Below are positions 11,283 to 22,764 of a stretch of DNA of 64,000 nucleotides, one piece after another. How positions within the stretch are numbered: position 1 is the stretch's first letter; the number at the start of each line of letters is the position of its first letter. The notes below the pieces were generated by a model, which was not told the DNA's origin, made no database searches, and worked only from the letters and a program-made list of their open reading frames with translations. A program made the position numbers and the translations under genes. This DNA comes from Craspedostauros australis (taxonomy: Eukaryota; Bacillariophyta; Bacillariophyceae; Mastogloiales; Achnanthaceae). Location of the stretch: the NCBI GenBank assembly GCA_026770025.1, contig JAMXDE010000088.1, forward strand, positions 1 to 64,000. Reading direction: 5' to 3'.

Positions 11283-12040
11283 TGTGTACAAGTGGATGTG
11301 CGTGAACATGTGTTCATCATGCTGTATAGTGGTGTACATGTTTCACACGGTGTATCGCTTGGCTCGTAGTATGTCGTGTTGTCTGGGAGTTGCGGATCAT
11401 TTTCCATACATTAACTTCTGTACGTTGACCGTACGTTATTGTGTGCCCCTAGAAATGTCTGTACGTCGACCGTCAACCGGCCCAAACATCGGTCTGGCCG
11501 TCCTACGTCACCGTGTTGTTTCCTCGTACATTAGGGTTTGATTGGTTGCTTGTGTGGACACTATGACAGCGATTGACAAGTTCATCATTAGGGCTAGTTA
11601 GGGTTAGGGTTGTGGTTGACAGAAACCTGAACCTCTGAAAGTCAAGGGCGTTATTTTTTAAGTTAGGGTTTATAAAAGCCGGAACCTGTGAAAGTCAGGG
11701 TTGATATTTTTGGCTTTTTTGTTGTTGGTGGTGTGGAGTTGGCTTTTGGGCACCTGTAGTGACGCTCGATTTTGTCAACAGGTGGATATTGAGCGAGCTG
11801 TGGGGTGTTGAAGTTTGTCACTATTTTGGGGTTTTAATGGTATTTTGGGAGGTGGGGGACATGGACATTTGGTGGTACATTTGGGAGTTGCGGAAAATGG
11901 AGACTTGGTGTACATTACCGTCCGTACGTCGTCCGTAGTGGACTGGATTGTGGATAATTGGTCTGTCACTTGTTGGATTGTGTGTTCGTGTGTGTGTACA
12001 GTCATTGGTCTGTACGTTGTTCGTTGTGCGTTGTGTGTTG
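11283..12040. repeat. Dispersed repeat with ACGT-rich and TATA-like words, copy 1
   Basis: Related to 36,020-36,680 and, over the first ~110 bp, to 34,690-34,795. It contains clustered ACGT motifs (gtacgttgaccgtacg, gtacgtcgaccgtc, cctacgtcacc; 11,418-11,510), an interstitial gttagggttaggg (~11,597), and gttagggtttataaaagcc (~11,663), a TATA-box-like word. No reading frame is conserved with the 36-kb copy, so it is probably non-coding. Confidence 0.6.
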
Positions 12041-12049
12041 TTCGCTGTG

Positions 12050-12103
<54 letters not shown>

Positions 12104-12120
12104 TGTGTGAGTGTGTGAGT

Positions 12121-12185
<65 letters not shown>

Positions 12186-12391
12186 AGTGTGTGTTTGAGT
12201 GTGTGTTTGAGTGCGAGGGTTAGTGTGTGTGTGTGTGTGTTTGAGTGTGTGTGTGTGTGTGTTTGAGTGTGTGTTTGAGTGTGAGTGAGTGTGTGTTTGA
12301 GTGTGAGTGAGTGTGTGTTTGAGTGCGAGGGTGAGTGTGAGTGTGAGTGTGAGTGTGAGTGTGAGTGTGAGTGTGAGTGTGTGCCATTGCT
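12041..12391 (+). repeat. (TG)n and (TGTGAG)n microsatellite, copy 1
   Basis: Long (GT)n with gagtgt, tttgagtg and gagtgagtg interruptions, ending in a pure GAGTGT hexamer run at ~12,330-12,382. It is slightly longer than copy 2 in the (GT)n part and shorter in the hexamer part. Confidence 0.95.
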
Positions 12392-13110
12392 GCTCATGTG
12401 TGTCGTGGGTGTAGTAATGTCCTTGTATTGTGGGTTATCGTGCAATGGCGTGTTGTGTGATCAAGTTTTGACTTTGTGGGCATTGTTCGGGCACTTGTGT
12501 GTGTGCATGTTTTTGCTGCCAGTGTGTTAGGGGCTATTAGCAACATTGTTTTGGGGTTATTGTGCATTGGGGTGTAGTGAGCTGTGTCTTGATGTATGAT
12601 TGGTGCTGTCAATTGTTAGGGTGATGCTTTTGTGTCCTGGATTATCGTGCTTTGGCCTGCAGTGAGCAGTGTCTTAGTGTATGATGGGTGCTGGAAATTG
12701 CCCTGTTCTTTTGTGTGGTTGGTTATCATGCATGGGTGTGTAGTGAGCAGTTGGTGACATGTTGTGCCATGGCCTTGTCTCTGTGCATGCCTTGTGTGTC
12801 TTGTGTGCCTTTGCTACTCGTGTATGGAGGGTTGCGGGTTATTAGTGATGTTGTATCTTGTGTTTTTGTGCATTTCCTTGTTGTGAGCACTGTATGGGCA
12901 CTGTATGGGCAGTGTATGGGCAGTGTATGGGCAGTGTATGGGCAGTGTGTTGTGATTTGGCCATTTAAGTTTGCAGGGAACCATGTGATCAGTGTGTGTG
13001 CACTGTGTGCATTGTGTGCACTGTCTATGTGTGCGTGTTGGCCAGTGAGTGAGGGGCTGCAAGTGACTGCACATGACTGCAAGTGACTGCAAGTGTGAGA
13101 TATTGTGATC
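12392..13110. repeat. GT-rich spacer with 12-bp repeat
   Basis: Low-complexity spacer with words such as tagtgagcagtgt and catgggtgtg, homologous to 30,000-30,620 and 36,830-37,450. A 12-bp unit, gcagtgtatggg, is repeated about five times at 12,887-12,948. This local expansion is absent from the homologous places, which carry gagcagtgtgt repeats instead. No gene. Confidence 0.75.
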
Positions 13111-16100
13111 CAAAATGGTCCATCTTTGAGGCTGATAATGAACATCGTGAAGTTGCCAGCTGCATGTGATATGGTGGTGGAGTATTGCGCGTGCCATGGG
13201 GCACGTGTGAACGTTGTGAGATGTGCGATTACAGCAATTGGCAGTGGTGAGAGAGTATCCGGAAATGTGTGCAAGTGTGAGATATTGTGATCCATCATGG
13301 TCCATCCTTGAGCATGACAATGAATATGATTGAGTAGCCAGCTGTATGTTCCACGCTTGGTGCCACGTCAAGGTAGCTTCGAAGTGTGTATGACCATTGT
13401 TGGATGTGTGATTACTGCAGTTGGAGGTGTTGAGATATGGGCCGGAAGTGACTGCAATTGTGAGATATTATTGTGATCCAACACGATCCATCATGATCCA
13501 TCTTTGAGTGTGACAATGAGCACGTTGGGGTGGCTGGCCGCATGTGATACACTTGGTCGATGTCATGCATGGTATGGGCGAGTGCGGCCATTGTTGGATG
13601 TGTAAAGTATATTGCTGTTGATGGTGTTGAGACATGGGCTGGAAGTGACTGCAATTGTGAGATATTATTGTGATCCAACATGATCCACCATGGTCCATCT
13701 TTGAGTGTTACTGTGACAGTAACAATGAGCATCTTGGAGTTGCTGGCCGCATGTGCCACGCTTGTATCGTGCCAATAGTGTTATGGGGCGTGTGTGAGCG
13801 TTGTTGGTTGTGCCATCACCACAATTGGTGGTGGTGAGAGAGGATCTGGAAATGTGTGCAAGTGTGAGATATTATTTTGATCCATCATGATCCAGGTTTG
13901 TGTGCAAAACTGAAGATCCTGGAGTCGCCAGCCACACGTGATACAGATGTGATGTATTGTGTATGGTGTATTGTATGTGCCATGGTGCGTGTGTGAGCGT
14001 TGTGGGGTGCGCGAGTATCACAGTTGATGGTGTTGTGAGAGTGGCCAGAAGCATCTGCATAATTCGAGATTGTGTGATCCATCATGGTCCATCTGTTGAG
14101 CGTGACTGTGACACCGAACATCGTGGAGTTGCCAGCCACGTGTGACATGGAGGTGGTGTATTGTACATTGTACGCTGTACGCTGTACGTGCTATAGCTAT
14201 GGAGCGTGTGCATACGATGTTGGATGTGTGATACATTGCATTAGATGGTGTTTGCAGAGGGACTGGAAATGACAGCATGTGCGAGAAATTGTGCTCCACC
14301 ATGATCCACATGTGAGTGTGAAGGCAACAACGAGTATCTTTGAGTTGCCGACCGCATGTGATACGGATGTACCATGTCATGCGTGCCATCAAACATGTGC
14401 GAGTGATGCTGGATGTGCGATTAGTGCAGTTGATCATGTTGTGAGAGTTAGGGTTAGCCGTTAGGGTTAGGGTTAGTATTGTATCTGCAAGTATGTGATT
14501 TTGTGAGCCATCTTGGTTCATCTTTGAGTGTTACTGTTACAGTGACAACGAGCATCATGTCGTTGCCAGCCACATGTGATATGGATGTGGTGTATTGTGT
14601 ATTGTACGTGCCATGGGGCGTGTGTGAGTGTTGTGGGATGTGCGAGGATTGCAGTTGTTGGTGTTGTTGTGAGAGGGGACGGAAGTGTCTGCATGTGTGA
14701 GAGTTTGTGATCCCCATCATCCATCATCCATCATCCATCATCCATCATCCATCATGGTCCATCTTTGAGTGTGAAAACGAACATCATGGCGTTGCCGGTC
14801 GCATGTGATATGGATGTGTTGTATTGTGTATTGTGCATGCCATGGGGCGTGTGTACGCGTTGTGGTATGTGCGAGTATTGCAGCTGATGGTGTTGTGAGA
14901 GTTAGGGTTAGCTGTTAGGGTTAGTATCAGCAAGTGTGAGATTTTGGGATTCATCATGGTCCATCTTTGAGTGTTACTGTGGCTGTGACAATGAGCATCC
15001 TGTAGTTGCTGGCCAGATGTGTTACGGATGTGCCATGCCAGGTGTGCCATGGGACATGTGTGATTGTTGGTGGTTGTGCAAGGATTGCAGTTGATGGTGT
15101 TGTGAGAGTTAGGGTTAGCCGTTAGGGTTAGCATTGTGTCTGCAAGTATGTGATTTTGTGAGCCATCTTGGTTCATCTTTGAGTATGTCAACGAGCATCA
15201 TGTCATTGCCGGCCACATGTGATATGGATGTGGCATGTCATGTGTTCCATGCGACGTGTGCGAGCGTTGTGAGATGTGCAAGGATTGCAGCTGATGGTGT
15301 TGTGAGAGTTAGGGTAAGCCAGAAGTATCAGCAAGTTTGAGGTTTTGCAATCCATCATGGTCCATCTTTGAGTGTGACAATGGGCATCATGTCGTTGCTG
15401 GCCAGATGTGATACAGATGTGGTGTATTGTGTATTGTGTATTGTGCGTGCCATGGGGCGTGTGTATGCGATGTTGGATGTGTGAAATATTGTAGTTGATC
15501 GTCTTGTGAGAGTTAGGGTTAGCCGTCAGGGTTAGCATTGTATCTGCAAGTTTGAGGTTTTGTGATCCATCATCCACCATGATCCATCTTTGAGTGTGAC
15601 AATGAGCGTCATGTCATTGCTGACCACATGTAACATGGATGTGGTGTATTACATGTGCCATGGGGTGTGTGTATGGGATGTTGGATGTGTGGCTACCGCA
15701 ATCGGAGGTGTTAAGAGAGAAGCCGGAAGTGACTGCAAGTGGGTGATTTTGTGATCCTTCTTGGATCATGTTTGAGTGTGACGGTAACAATGAGCATCAT
15801 GTCGTTTCTGACCAGATGTGATATGGATGTGGCATGTCATGCATGCCATTGGGCATGTGCAAACGTTGTGAGATGTGCGAGGATTGCAGCGGATGGTGTT
15901 GTGAGAGGGGCCAGAAGTGTCTGCATGTGTGAGAATTCGTGATCCATCATCCATCATCCATCATCCATCATGATCCATCTTTGAGTGTGGCAACGAGCAT
16001 CATGGAGTTGCCAACCACAAGTGCCACGCTTCTGCCATGTCATATGTGGTGTGGGGCGCCTCCTGGCGTTGTTGGATGTGTGACTACCGCAATCAGAGGT

Positions 16101-16180
16101 GTTGAGAGAGAGAGAGAAGCCAGAAGTGACTGCAAGTGGGTGCTGTGTGGTGAGTGATGGCAGTTGCTGTGCATTCCATT
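13111..16180 (+). repeat. ~195-bp satellite array 1
   Basis: About fifteen monomers spaced roughly 180-240 bp apart, each starting near gatccatcatggtccatctttgag (a long shared word). Each continues with gagcatcatgg and agttgccagccacatgtga, then gtgccatggggcgtgtg, gatgttggatgtg, and gatggtgttgtgagag. At the end of several monomers the gagag is followed by gttagggttag (~14,450, 14,900, 15,110, 15,510), that is, short TTAGGG runs at the same place. Local catccatcatccatc repeats occur at ~14,717-14,755 and 15,948-15,970. Confidence 0.9.
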
Positions 16181-16265
16181 TTGGGTGTGTGAGTGAGTGT
16201 GAGTGTGTGAGTGTGTGAGTGTGTGTGTGTGTGAGCACGTGTGTGAGCACGTGTATGTGTGTGTA
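16181..16265 (+). repeat. GT microsatellite between arrays
   Basis: A gtgtgagtgagtgtgag tract linking the ~195-bp array to the ~150-bp array, the same order as at 34.09 and 40.92 kb. Confidence 0.8.
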
Positions 16266-17611
16266 TGTGTGATGAATTTGTATCATGGGTTAGGTTGGGC
16301 AATACTTTTAGGAGTTAGTTAGGGTATGCATGGTTGGGGTTAGGGTATGGGGTTAGGGTATAGGAATGGATATCAGCTAGTTTTCGTTGTGCTGTGTGTG
16401 ATGGTAAGGGTCAGGGTGTTATGAATTTGTAGCAAGGGTTAATAGGGTGTTGCTGTGTGACGAATTTGTATCAAGGGCTAGGGTGTTAATGTGTGTTGGA
16501 TTTGTATCAAGGGCTAGGGTGTTGCTGTGTGATGAATTTGTATCAAGGGCTAGGGTGTTAATCGATGATGAATTTGTATCAAGGGTTATTTAGGGCAATA
16601 CTTTTAGGAGTTAGTTGCGTGGTTGGGGGTTAGGGTATGGGGTATAGGAATGGATATCAGCCAATGTGCGCTGTATGGTGAGTGATGAAAAGGGTTGGTG
16701 CTTTATGAACTTGTAGCAAGGGTTAATAGGGTGATGAATTTGTTAGGGTGTTAATGTGTGATGAATTGGTATCAAGGGTTAGGTTGGGCAATACTTGCAG
16801 CAGTTAGTTGCGTGGTTGGGGGTGGGGTATAGGAATAGATATTGGCCAATGTGTGTTGTATGGTGAGTGATGAAAAGGGTTCCAGCATTTTGAACTTGTG
16901 GCAAGGGTGAATGGCTGATGAATTTGTTAGGGTGTTAATGTGTGATGAATTGGTATCAAGGGTTAGGTTGGGCAATACTTGTAGGAGTTAGTTGGGTGGT
17001 TGGGGGTTAGGGTATGGGGTATAGGAATAGATATTGGCCAATGTGTGTTGTGCCATGAGTAATGACAAGGGTCAGGGTGTTATGAACTTGTGGCAAGGGT
17101 GAATGGCTGATGAATTTGTTAGAGTGTTAATGTGCGATGAATTGGTATCAAGGGTTAGTTTGGGCAATACTTGCAGCAGTTAGTTGCGTGGTTGGGGTTA
17201 GGGTATGGGGTATAGGAATAGATATCTGCTAATTTTCGTTGTGCTGTGAGTGATGGTCAGGGTCAGGGTGTTCTGAACTTGTGGCAAGGGTGAATGGCTG
17301 ATGAATTTGTATCAAGGGTTAATGGGTGATGAATTGGTATCAAGGGTTAGTTTGGGCAATACTTCCAGCAGTTAGTTGGTTGGTTGGGGGTGGGGTATAG
17401 GAATAGATATTGGCCAATGTGTGTTGTATGGTGAGTGATGAAAAGGGTTGGTGCTTTATGAACTTGTAGCAAGGGTTAATTTGTGATGAACTTGTATCAA
17501 GGGTTAATGTGTGATGAATTGGTATCAAGGGTTAGTTTGGGCAATACTTGCAGCAGTTAGTTGCGTGGTTGGGGGTGGGGTATAGGAATAGATATCTGCT
17601 AATTTTCGGTG
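16266..17611 (+). repeat. ~150-bp satellite array 2
   Basis: Same family as 5,146-6,465, with tgatgaatttgtatcaag modules and a G-rich tract in each unit. Some units have ggggttagggtatggggt in place of gggggtggggt. The array runs directly into the head of duplication copy 2. Confidence 0.9.
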
Positions 17612-19217
17612 TGCCGTTAGCGATGGCAATTGATGTTTATTGCATTTTTGGGTGTATGAGTTGTGTTTGGCTTGCAACATCATGAGTGAGCTATGTTCCA
17701 ACCATGTGTCAACCATGTGGACAGTGTGTGCGGTGTTTGGAGTGTGTGCATGTGCTTGGGGGTCGAGATTGGCCAGTTGTTGTTGTGGGTTGAGTGATGG
17801 CCATTCCTGTACAATGCATTTTGGTAGAGTGAGTTGTATATAGCTTGCAGAACTGTGTGTCAACCATTGTCAACCATGTTGTCAGTGTGCAAGGTGGCTG
17901 GAGTGTGTGTATGGGCTGTGACTACATATGGCTCAGTGTGAATTATGTGGTGGGTGATGGAAATGGCTGTGCCTTGCATTTTGGACTATCCGCAGCATGA
18001 ACCTTTATGTGTGAGCCGTATGTGAGCAGTGTGTGAGCCATTTGTGAGCAGTGTGTGAGCAGTGTGTGAGTCATGTGTGAGTCATGTGTGAGCTTGGTAG
18101 GACCAATGGGTTACCTACTTGACAGTTGTTGGAAATCAAGGGTTATAGTCAGCATGAATCTAAGCTGTTTTTAGATCATACCGTTTTAGAACTGTGAGCA
18201 CATCCTCACTCTCACTCTCTTTCTCACTCTCTCTTTCAATTTCAATTTCATTGTTGGCGTTCTCTGTGGTGCCATAGCGAGGCATTGTTGTATTCCTGAA
18301 CATATTCGATGTGTCTTGCTCATGCATCCTCCTGCACCTTCTATCATGCCCTCATCCTGATGCTTCATCGTCCGCATCTGCACACTTGTACCCTTCCACA
18401 TATGTGTGGTAGGGGTCCACAGTCCTGCATGCTATCTTGTCATGTATTTCGGCTCTCGACCTCGTGACATCTCGTTTCCACTTGTTTACGATTGGTGTCA
18501 CCCTCAGTGATGTCCCAAACCTGCGGTCGTAGTGACCCTTTCTGAAGTTCCAAACCTGCAGTTGTTTTGTCCGTAGGGGGGGCGCATGCTGTCCCCCCAG
18601 ATGGAATGAAGCTCTCGCCCACTGCCCTGCTGACGTCTTTGTTTGTGTCGTTGTCTTGTTTGGGTTAGTGTCAGGACATCCTGTCGAGCGTCATCATGGT
18701 TGTTCTTGATTCATGAGGACGGGCTGTTTTTCCTGGTTCACGAGTGTGATGAGTAGGACTCGAATGTGTGATGGATAGTGGACAATCATGTGATGAATAA
18801 TGTCCAAAGGTGTGATGAATAGTCTCTGAACATGTGACGAATAATCTTGGGAGGTGCAGCAATCATGGCCTTTGAGTTGAACGCTGTCTGTCATCGTTTG
18901 TAAGAAGAGAAGGGTACAACGAGGAATGCAGGTTTGAGTAGTAGTGTTCATCACAGTGTCAAATGAGTGCTATTGGGATGGTTGTTGAGCATGCTTGCAT
19001 GTACAACCATGTCAATCCATGCTTGTTAAGTATTGGTTTGATGTCATGCACAGACTATGATTTGGCATATAGGTGTTGGCCCTTATGTAGCGAATGCTAT
19101 CACGAGTGTGGCTTCTGCCTTCCAACATCAAATCAGTCCACCAGTTTGCACTGGATATTGATGACCCATTCCAAACTGTTTTTGGGCACTTCTTGATTCC
19201 CCCAATAGTACCACCCA
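17612..19217. other. Block head copy 2, no gene recognised
   Basis: Homologous to 1-1,605. It differs from that copy by numerous one-base indels, and no open frame is kept in both copies. Confidence 0.6.
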
Positions 19218-20740
19218 TCACATGGAGGTGGTGTAGCGTAGAAACGGTCGGACAAGCAGATCGAATTGGGCATAGTGGAATCGCATGTTGGTTTCGTTTC
19301 TCCGTCCTCCTCCTGGTCCTGGTTTCTCCCAACATTGACCAGTTTGGTGTCACCTTTCGCTCACCTTTTGCTCCAGAGCGCGTGTGTCCGAGGCTTGCCT
19401 GAAAGATTGAAAACAGTGGTAGCTTTCGCGTAGCTTGGATGCATTGGTGATGTCAGGAGGAAACAACCCTTGGTTGGTCTCCCATATACCCTCCAAGACA
19501 TCATGGAGTGCATCGTTGAGATCTTTTGGAGTGTAGAGGGTACCTTGTTTCAATGAAATCGCGGGACCGTGATATTGTTGCGACTTCTGCTTCACACTCA
19601 GGGGTGTGTTGATGATGCCTTGGACGTTGATACCCGATTTGGTTCGCTTGGATAGAGGGATGATATGTTTGTATGACTGATGTTTGCCTTTGAATTTGCC
19701 TTGTAGTAGTACAATGGTGATATGGTCGTCTGGCTTTTGGCATGATTGTTCCTTGATGGTGGCCCTGGGGTCCAACATCTGTGCCTCAGAACCCCAAAGA
19801 GATATGGTGTAGGATAACATAGCACAGGTCATGAAAGCAGCCCATCGATGTTGTTCTGGGGTTGTTGTGTTCACATTCGTCGAATTGTTGTTGTGCCATG
19901 TCCAAGATTGCCAATACAAGTGCTGTGGAGAAGCCTTTGTTGGGTCTCCAGTCCTGTCCCATTCAGTGTCAACAGCCCTCGTTGAACCTGGAGAACCAGA
20001 AGGAGCCACATGGGTCATGAGCGATCCATTGGTACTTATCATTCTGATTGCCCATGCTCAATGATTGTTGTGTGGAGGCAGCTGACGCGCGAACTTGGTT
20101 GGAGTAGGTGGCACGCAATTTGCGGATAGTGTCGTACTGGATGTGAGTTTTGGAGTATTGTCCCGGTTTCAGCAACGCGAGTACCATTAGAATGGCCACT
20201 TGATAACTGCAATGGTCGTATGCGGGTAGCGGACCTTTGGCTTCGAATGGTCCCTCCAGACCGAGTTCTTGTGCTGCCTTAATCATCTGTTTGGCTCTGC
20301 TGGTGTTCGCCTTGGCGGTGGTGGAGGCTCGACTCCAGAAAGCATCCAGATTGACTCTCCGGATGGCACCCATAATCCGTTTGTCAACAGCGTTGAGTGT
20401 GATGGGTTGTCTGTGCTTCAGCTTGACAAATATGCAATAATCGCGCTCGAAAGGAATCAGTAGGTGGTCACCATCGCGTGCTTGGCTGTATGCTGCACGA
20501 TCAACGCTTCTGGCACCCCAGCTGATCAACATTCTCTTGTCCAGATCGCTTGCGTTTTGTGTTGCCGTCTTGAAGATGGAAGTGATGAAAGCCAAGGTGG
20601 TTGTCCGAAGTATAGCAATAGCACCTGCCACACCACATATTTCGGCATGCTGGAAAACTGCCGATGCTCCAGTAGAAATTAACACAAAAGATGCCCTCTG
20701 TCCAGGTTCGGAGTCTTGAACATCTTCGACGCGTCTCTTT
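19218..20740 (-). pseudogene. Crypton-like tyrosine recombinase relic, copy 2
   Basis: Second copy of the YR relic, with the better distal part: GPAISLKQGTLYTPKDLND, then GLFPPDI, then H-C-F-Q (His 19,416-19,418; Gln 19,407-19,409) where HxxR is expected, then SDTRALE. A TGA at 19,350-19,352 follows, the frame resumes, and the probable nucleophile Tyr in RFHYAQ is at 19,272-19,274. The final stop is at 19,218-19,220. Two TGA codons at 19,963-19,965 and 19,969-19,971 precede MGQDWRPNK. One extra A near 19,834 shifts the frame before MTCAML, a place where copy 1 is still open. YRs of this type cut and join DNA through the tyrosine. With the second Arg replaced and several breaks this copy should be inactive. 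Confidence 0.75.
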
Positions 20741-22083
20741 CGCCTGTCCAGAGCAATGAGGCGGCATGGCATCATGGCGCGGTAGGCAGCCCATGGAGGA
20801 TGGGAGTTGGAGAGCCAGTTGGTCCAAGCAGCAACCTCCTTGCGGAGATGCTTGGACTTGCTGCCAAAACCGCAGGAACCAGTTTCCCAGATGGACAGCA
20901 TCAAGACCGCCTGGACCGGACCAGCCTCCCCGGAGAGTTTGCAAGCAACTGATCCAACCACCTCATTTGGTGATCTTGACAGGGACAGGGGTGGGAGCAG
21001 GACCGTCATATGGCTCGAATGCTCTTGTCCCGTTGCCACTGATGTCAGGATCACGTATGACATGACAGGATGCCTGAGTCTCAGTGTCTCCTCCACGGGC
21101 AGACCAGACTTGGTGTCGATTTCTGCTGGCAAGAGGAGATCACCACCTTCACAAGATGTGTGTGAAGGTGCGAACCGCAGCATATGCAGACAACCAGAGA
21201 GAACCTTTGACTTGAAGGCACGGGCATGTGGCGCATCGTTGCGGGTGCCACCAGATAGAATGGCATGCTGGCGCAGCTCTGGCTCGGTGGCCTCGACCAG
21301 CATGGCAAACTTGCTGGTCTCCCACAAATCCATGCAAGAGGGCAGCCACTTCCGGACATTGCTGCGGCCACACACACCAGGGGTGGTCTGGAGAGCCACT
21401 GCCGCAGGCAACAGCAGTTTCTCTGAGTTCCACAGCCAGTCGCGAATCCCCCTGAGCTCCAGAGAGAGAGAGAGGAGGTGAAGGAATCTGTGACCAATGC
21501 AACAATGTGGGACCAAGTATTGTTGTGGGGAGAATGCAACGACGATGCAAGCCCAGCACTGCTGCCACACAGCATCTCCGCCAACACCACCATGGAGGTG
21601 GGAGCCGTCATTGTTGTCATTGTTGTGGGCGTGGTCGCCGTACACCTGATCCAGCTCGACATCTGCAGGAGGTACGGAATAGCCAGGGAGATCTGCACCC
21701 TTGTCAGGAGTCACAACGTTGTCAGGAGCGAGCACAGGCCCATCATAGCAACGGAGAGGCTCTGGCAGTGGTGGCAGCCTTGGATCGAGCAGGATTGGAT
21801 CCCTCAGGTGCAGGAGGGACCTCCACATAGAGTCAGTGGGAACAGGAGCGGCTGTTGGCACCGCGGCTGCCTCAGGGACAGGTGGAGGAGGGGGCGTGAG
21901 CTGCTGGGGGGGAGCAGCAGTATCAGCATCAGTGGTCTGGTTGGTGGCACCACAATTGCCTGTGTCGTTGGCATTGTTGGCACCATCACAGCAGCTATCA
22001 TTGTTGATGACAATGCCACTGTTGGCAGCACCACTGCAGTATGGATTCACCACAGCAGGATGGGCAGGAAGGAAGGAAGGCAT
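20741..22083 (-). pseudogene. Reverse transcriptase N-terminal half, copy 2, in frame with the YR relic
   Basis: Same relic as 3,130-4,471 without the one-base loss near 3,920. From the ATG at 22,081-22,083 one open frame runs through the RT fragment and across the RT/YR junction at ~20,741 to a TGA at 19,969, about 704 codons. The stretch from ILTSVATGQ to LSLSRS, and the one reading VQAVLMLSIWETGSC, are out-of-frame translations of conserved RT sequence. The open frame is therefore partly accidental and I do not call it a functional protein. RT homology ends right after CRLIALD. Confidence 0.75.
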
Positions 22084-22088
22084 ATCAT

Positions 22089-22272
22089 GATCAGTCTTTG
22101 AGTGTGGCAGTAGCAATGAGCATCATGGAGTTGGCAGCCATATGTGCCACGCTCCTGCCATGTCATGCGTGGTGTGGGACGTCTCCTGCCGTTGTTGGAT
22201 GTGTGACTACAGCGATCAGAGGTGTTGAGAGAGAGAGAGAGAGAGAGAGAAGCCGGAAGTGGCTGAAAGTGT
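22089..22272 (+). repeat. Single ~195-bp-type monomer at RT 5' end, copy 2
   Basis: Same monomer and same junction as at 4,477. The (GA)n run at ~22,230 is slightly longer here. Confidence 0.8.
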
Positions 22273-22764
22273 GTGTTGTGTGGCAAGTGATGGCAATTTC
22301 TGTACATTGCATTTTTGGGTGTGTGAGATGTGTGTGTGTGTGGCTTGCATAACGACATGTGAACCGTGCTGACAGTGTTCAAGGAATGTGGGGTGTGTCA
22401 ATGGGCTGTGTCCATGGGCTGTGTCCATGGGCTGTGTCCATGGGCTGTGGATGGATATTGGCCAGTGTTTGCTTTTGTGTGATGTGTGGTGATTGATGGC
22501 CGTTGCTGTGCATTCCATTTGAGCGTACAAGTTGTGTATGGCTAATGGAATTGTAATGAGAGTATGTCAGCCGTTTCACAGTGTGTTCCAACTATGTGTG
22601 TGAGTGTGTGCGAGTGTGTGCGAGTGTGTGCGAGTGTGTGCAAGTGTGTGCGAGTGTGTGCGAGTGTGTGCGAGTGTGTGTGAGTGTCTGAGATGGATAT
22701 CGGACAGTGTTTTTGTGTGGTGACTGATGGTAATTTCTGTTCACTGCATGTTTGGGTGTTAGGG
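22273..22764. repeat. GT-rich tract with 15-bp and 10-bp repeats, copy 2
   Basis: Copy of 4,661-5,145 with the same repeat numbers as far as I can count. Confidence 0.85.

Larger units (their letters stand above)
1..12640. repeat. Large segmental duplication, copy 1 (17.6-kb period)
   Basis: This segment is repeated almost base for base at 17,612-30,250, with an offset of 17,610-17,613. It carries the RT/YR chimera, a ~150-bp satellite array, a copia relic and a (TG)n tract in the same order. The copia ORFs of the two copies translate identically over long stretches. Most differences lie in the first ~2.4 kb and are single-base insertions or deletions. Similarity falls off gradually after ~12,640, where the two ~195-bp arrays are related but clearly diverged. 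Confidence 0.95.

Noticed and set aside
11590-11615. True telomere end from gttagggttaggg
   Set aside because: Only two or three hexamers, internal and flanked by complex sequence on both sides; treated as interstitial.
12002-12445. His/Thr/Ser-rich frame, also at 29,615-30,052 and 40,687-41,292
   Set aside because: Antisense reading of (GT)n and GAGTGT microsatellites; length differs between copies.
13105-16180. Many 60-190-codon frames in the ~195-bp arrays
   Set aside because: Satellite readings with no consistent frame from monomer to monomer.
19218-22083. DIRS retrotransposon
   Set aside because: The RT part belongs to a different RT family, the catalytic RT core is absent, and no split or inverted terminal repeats were seen.
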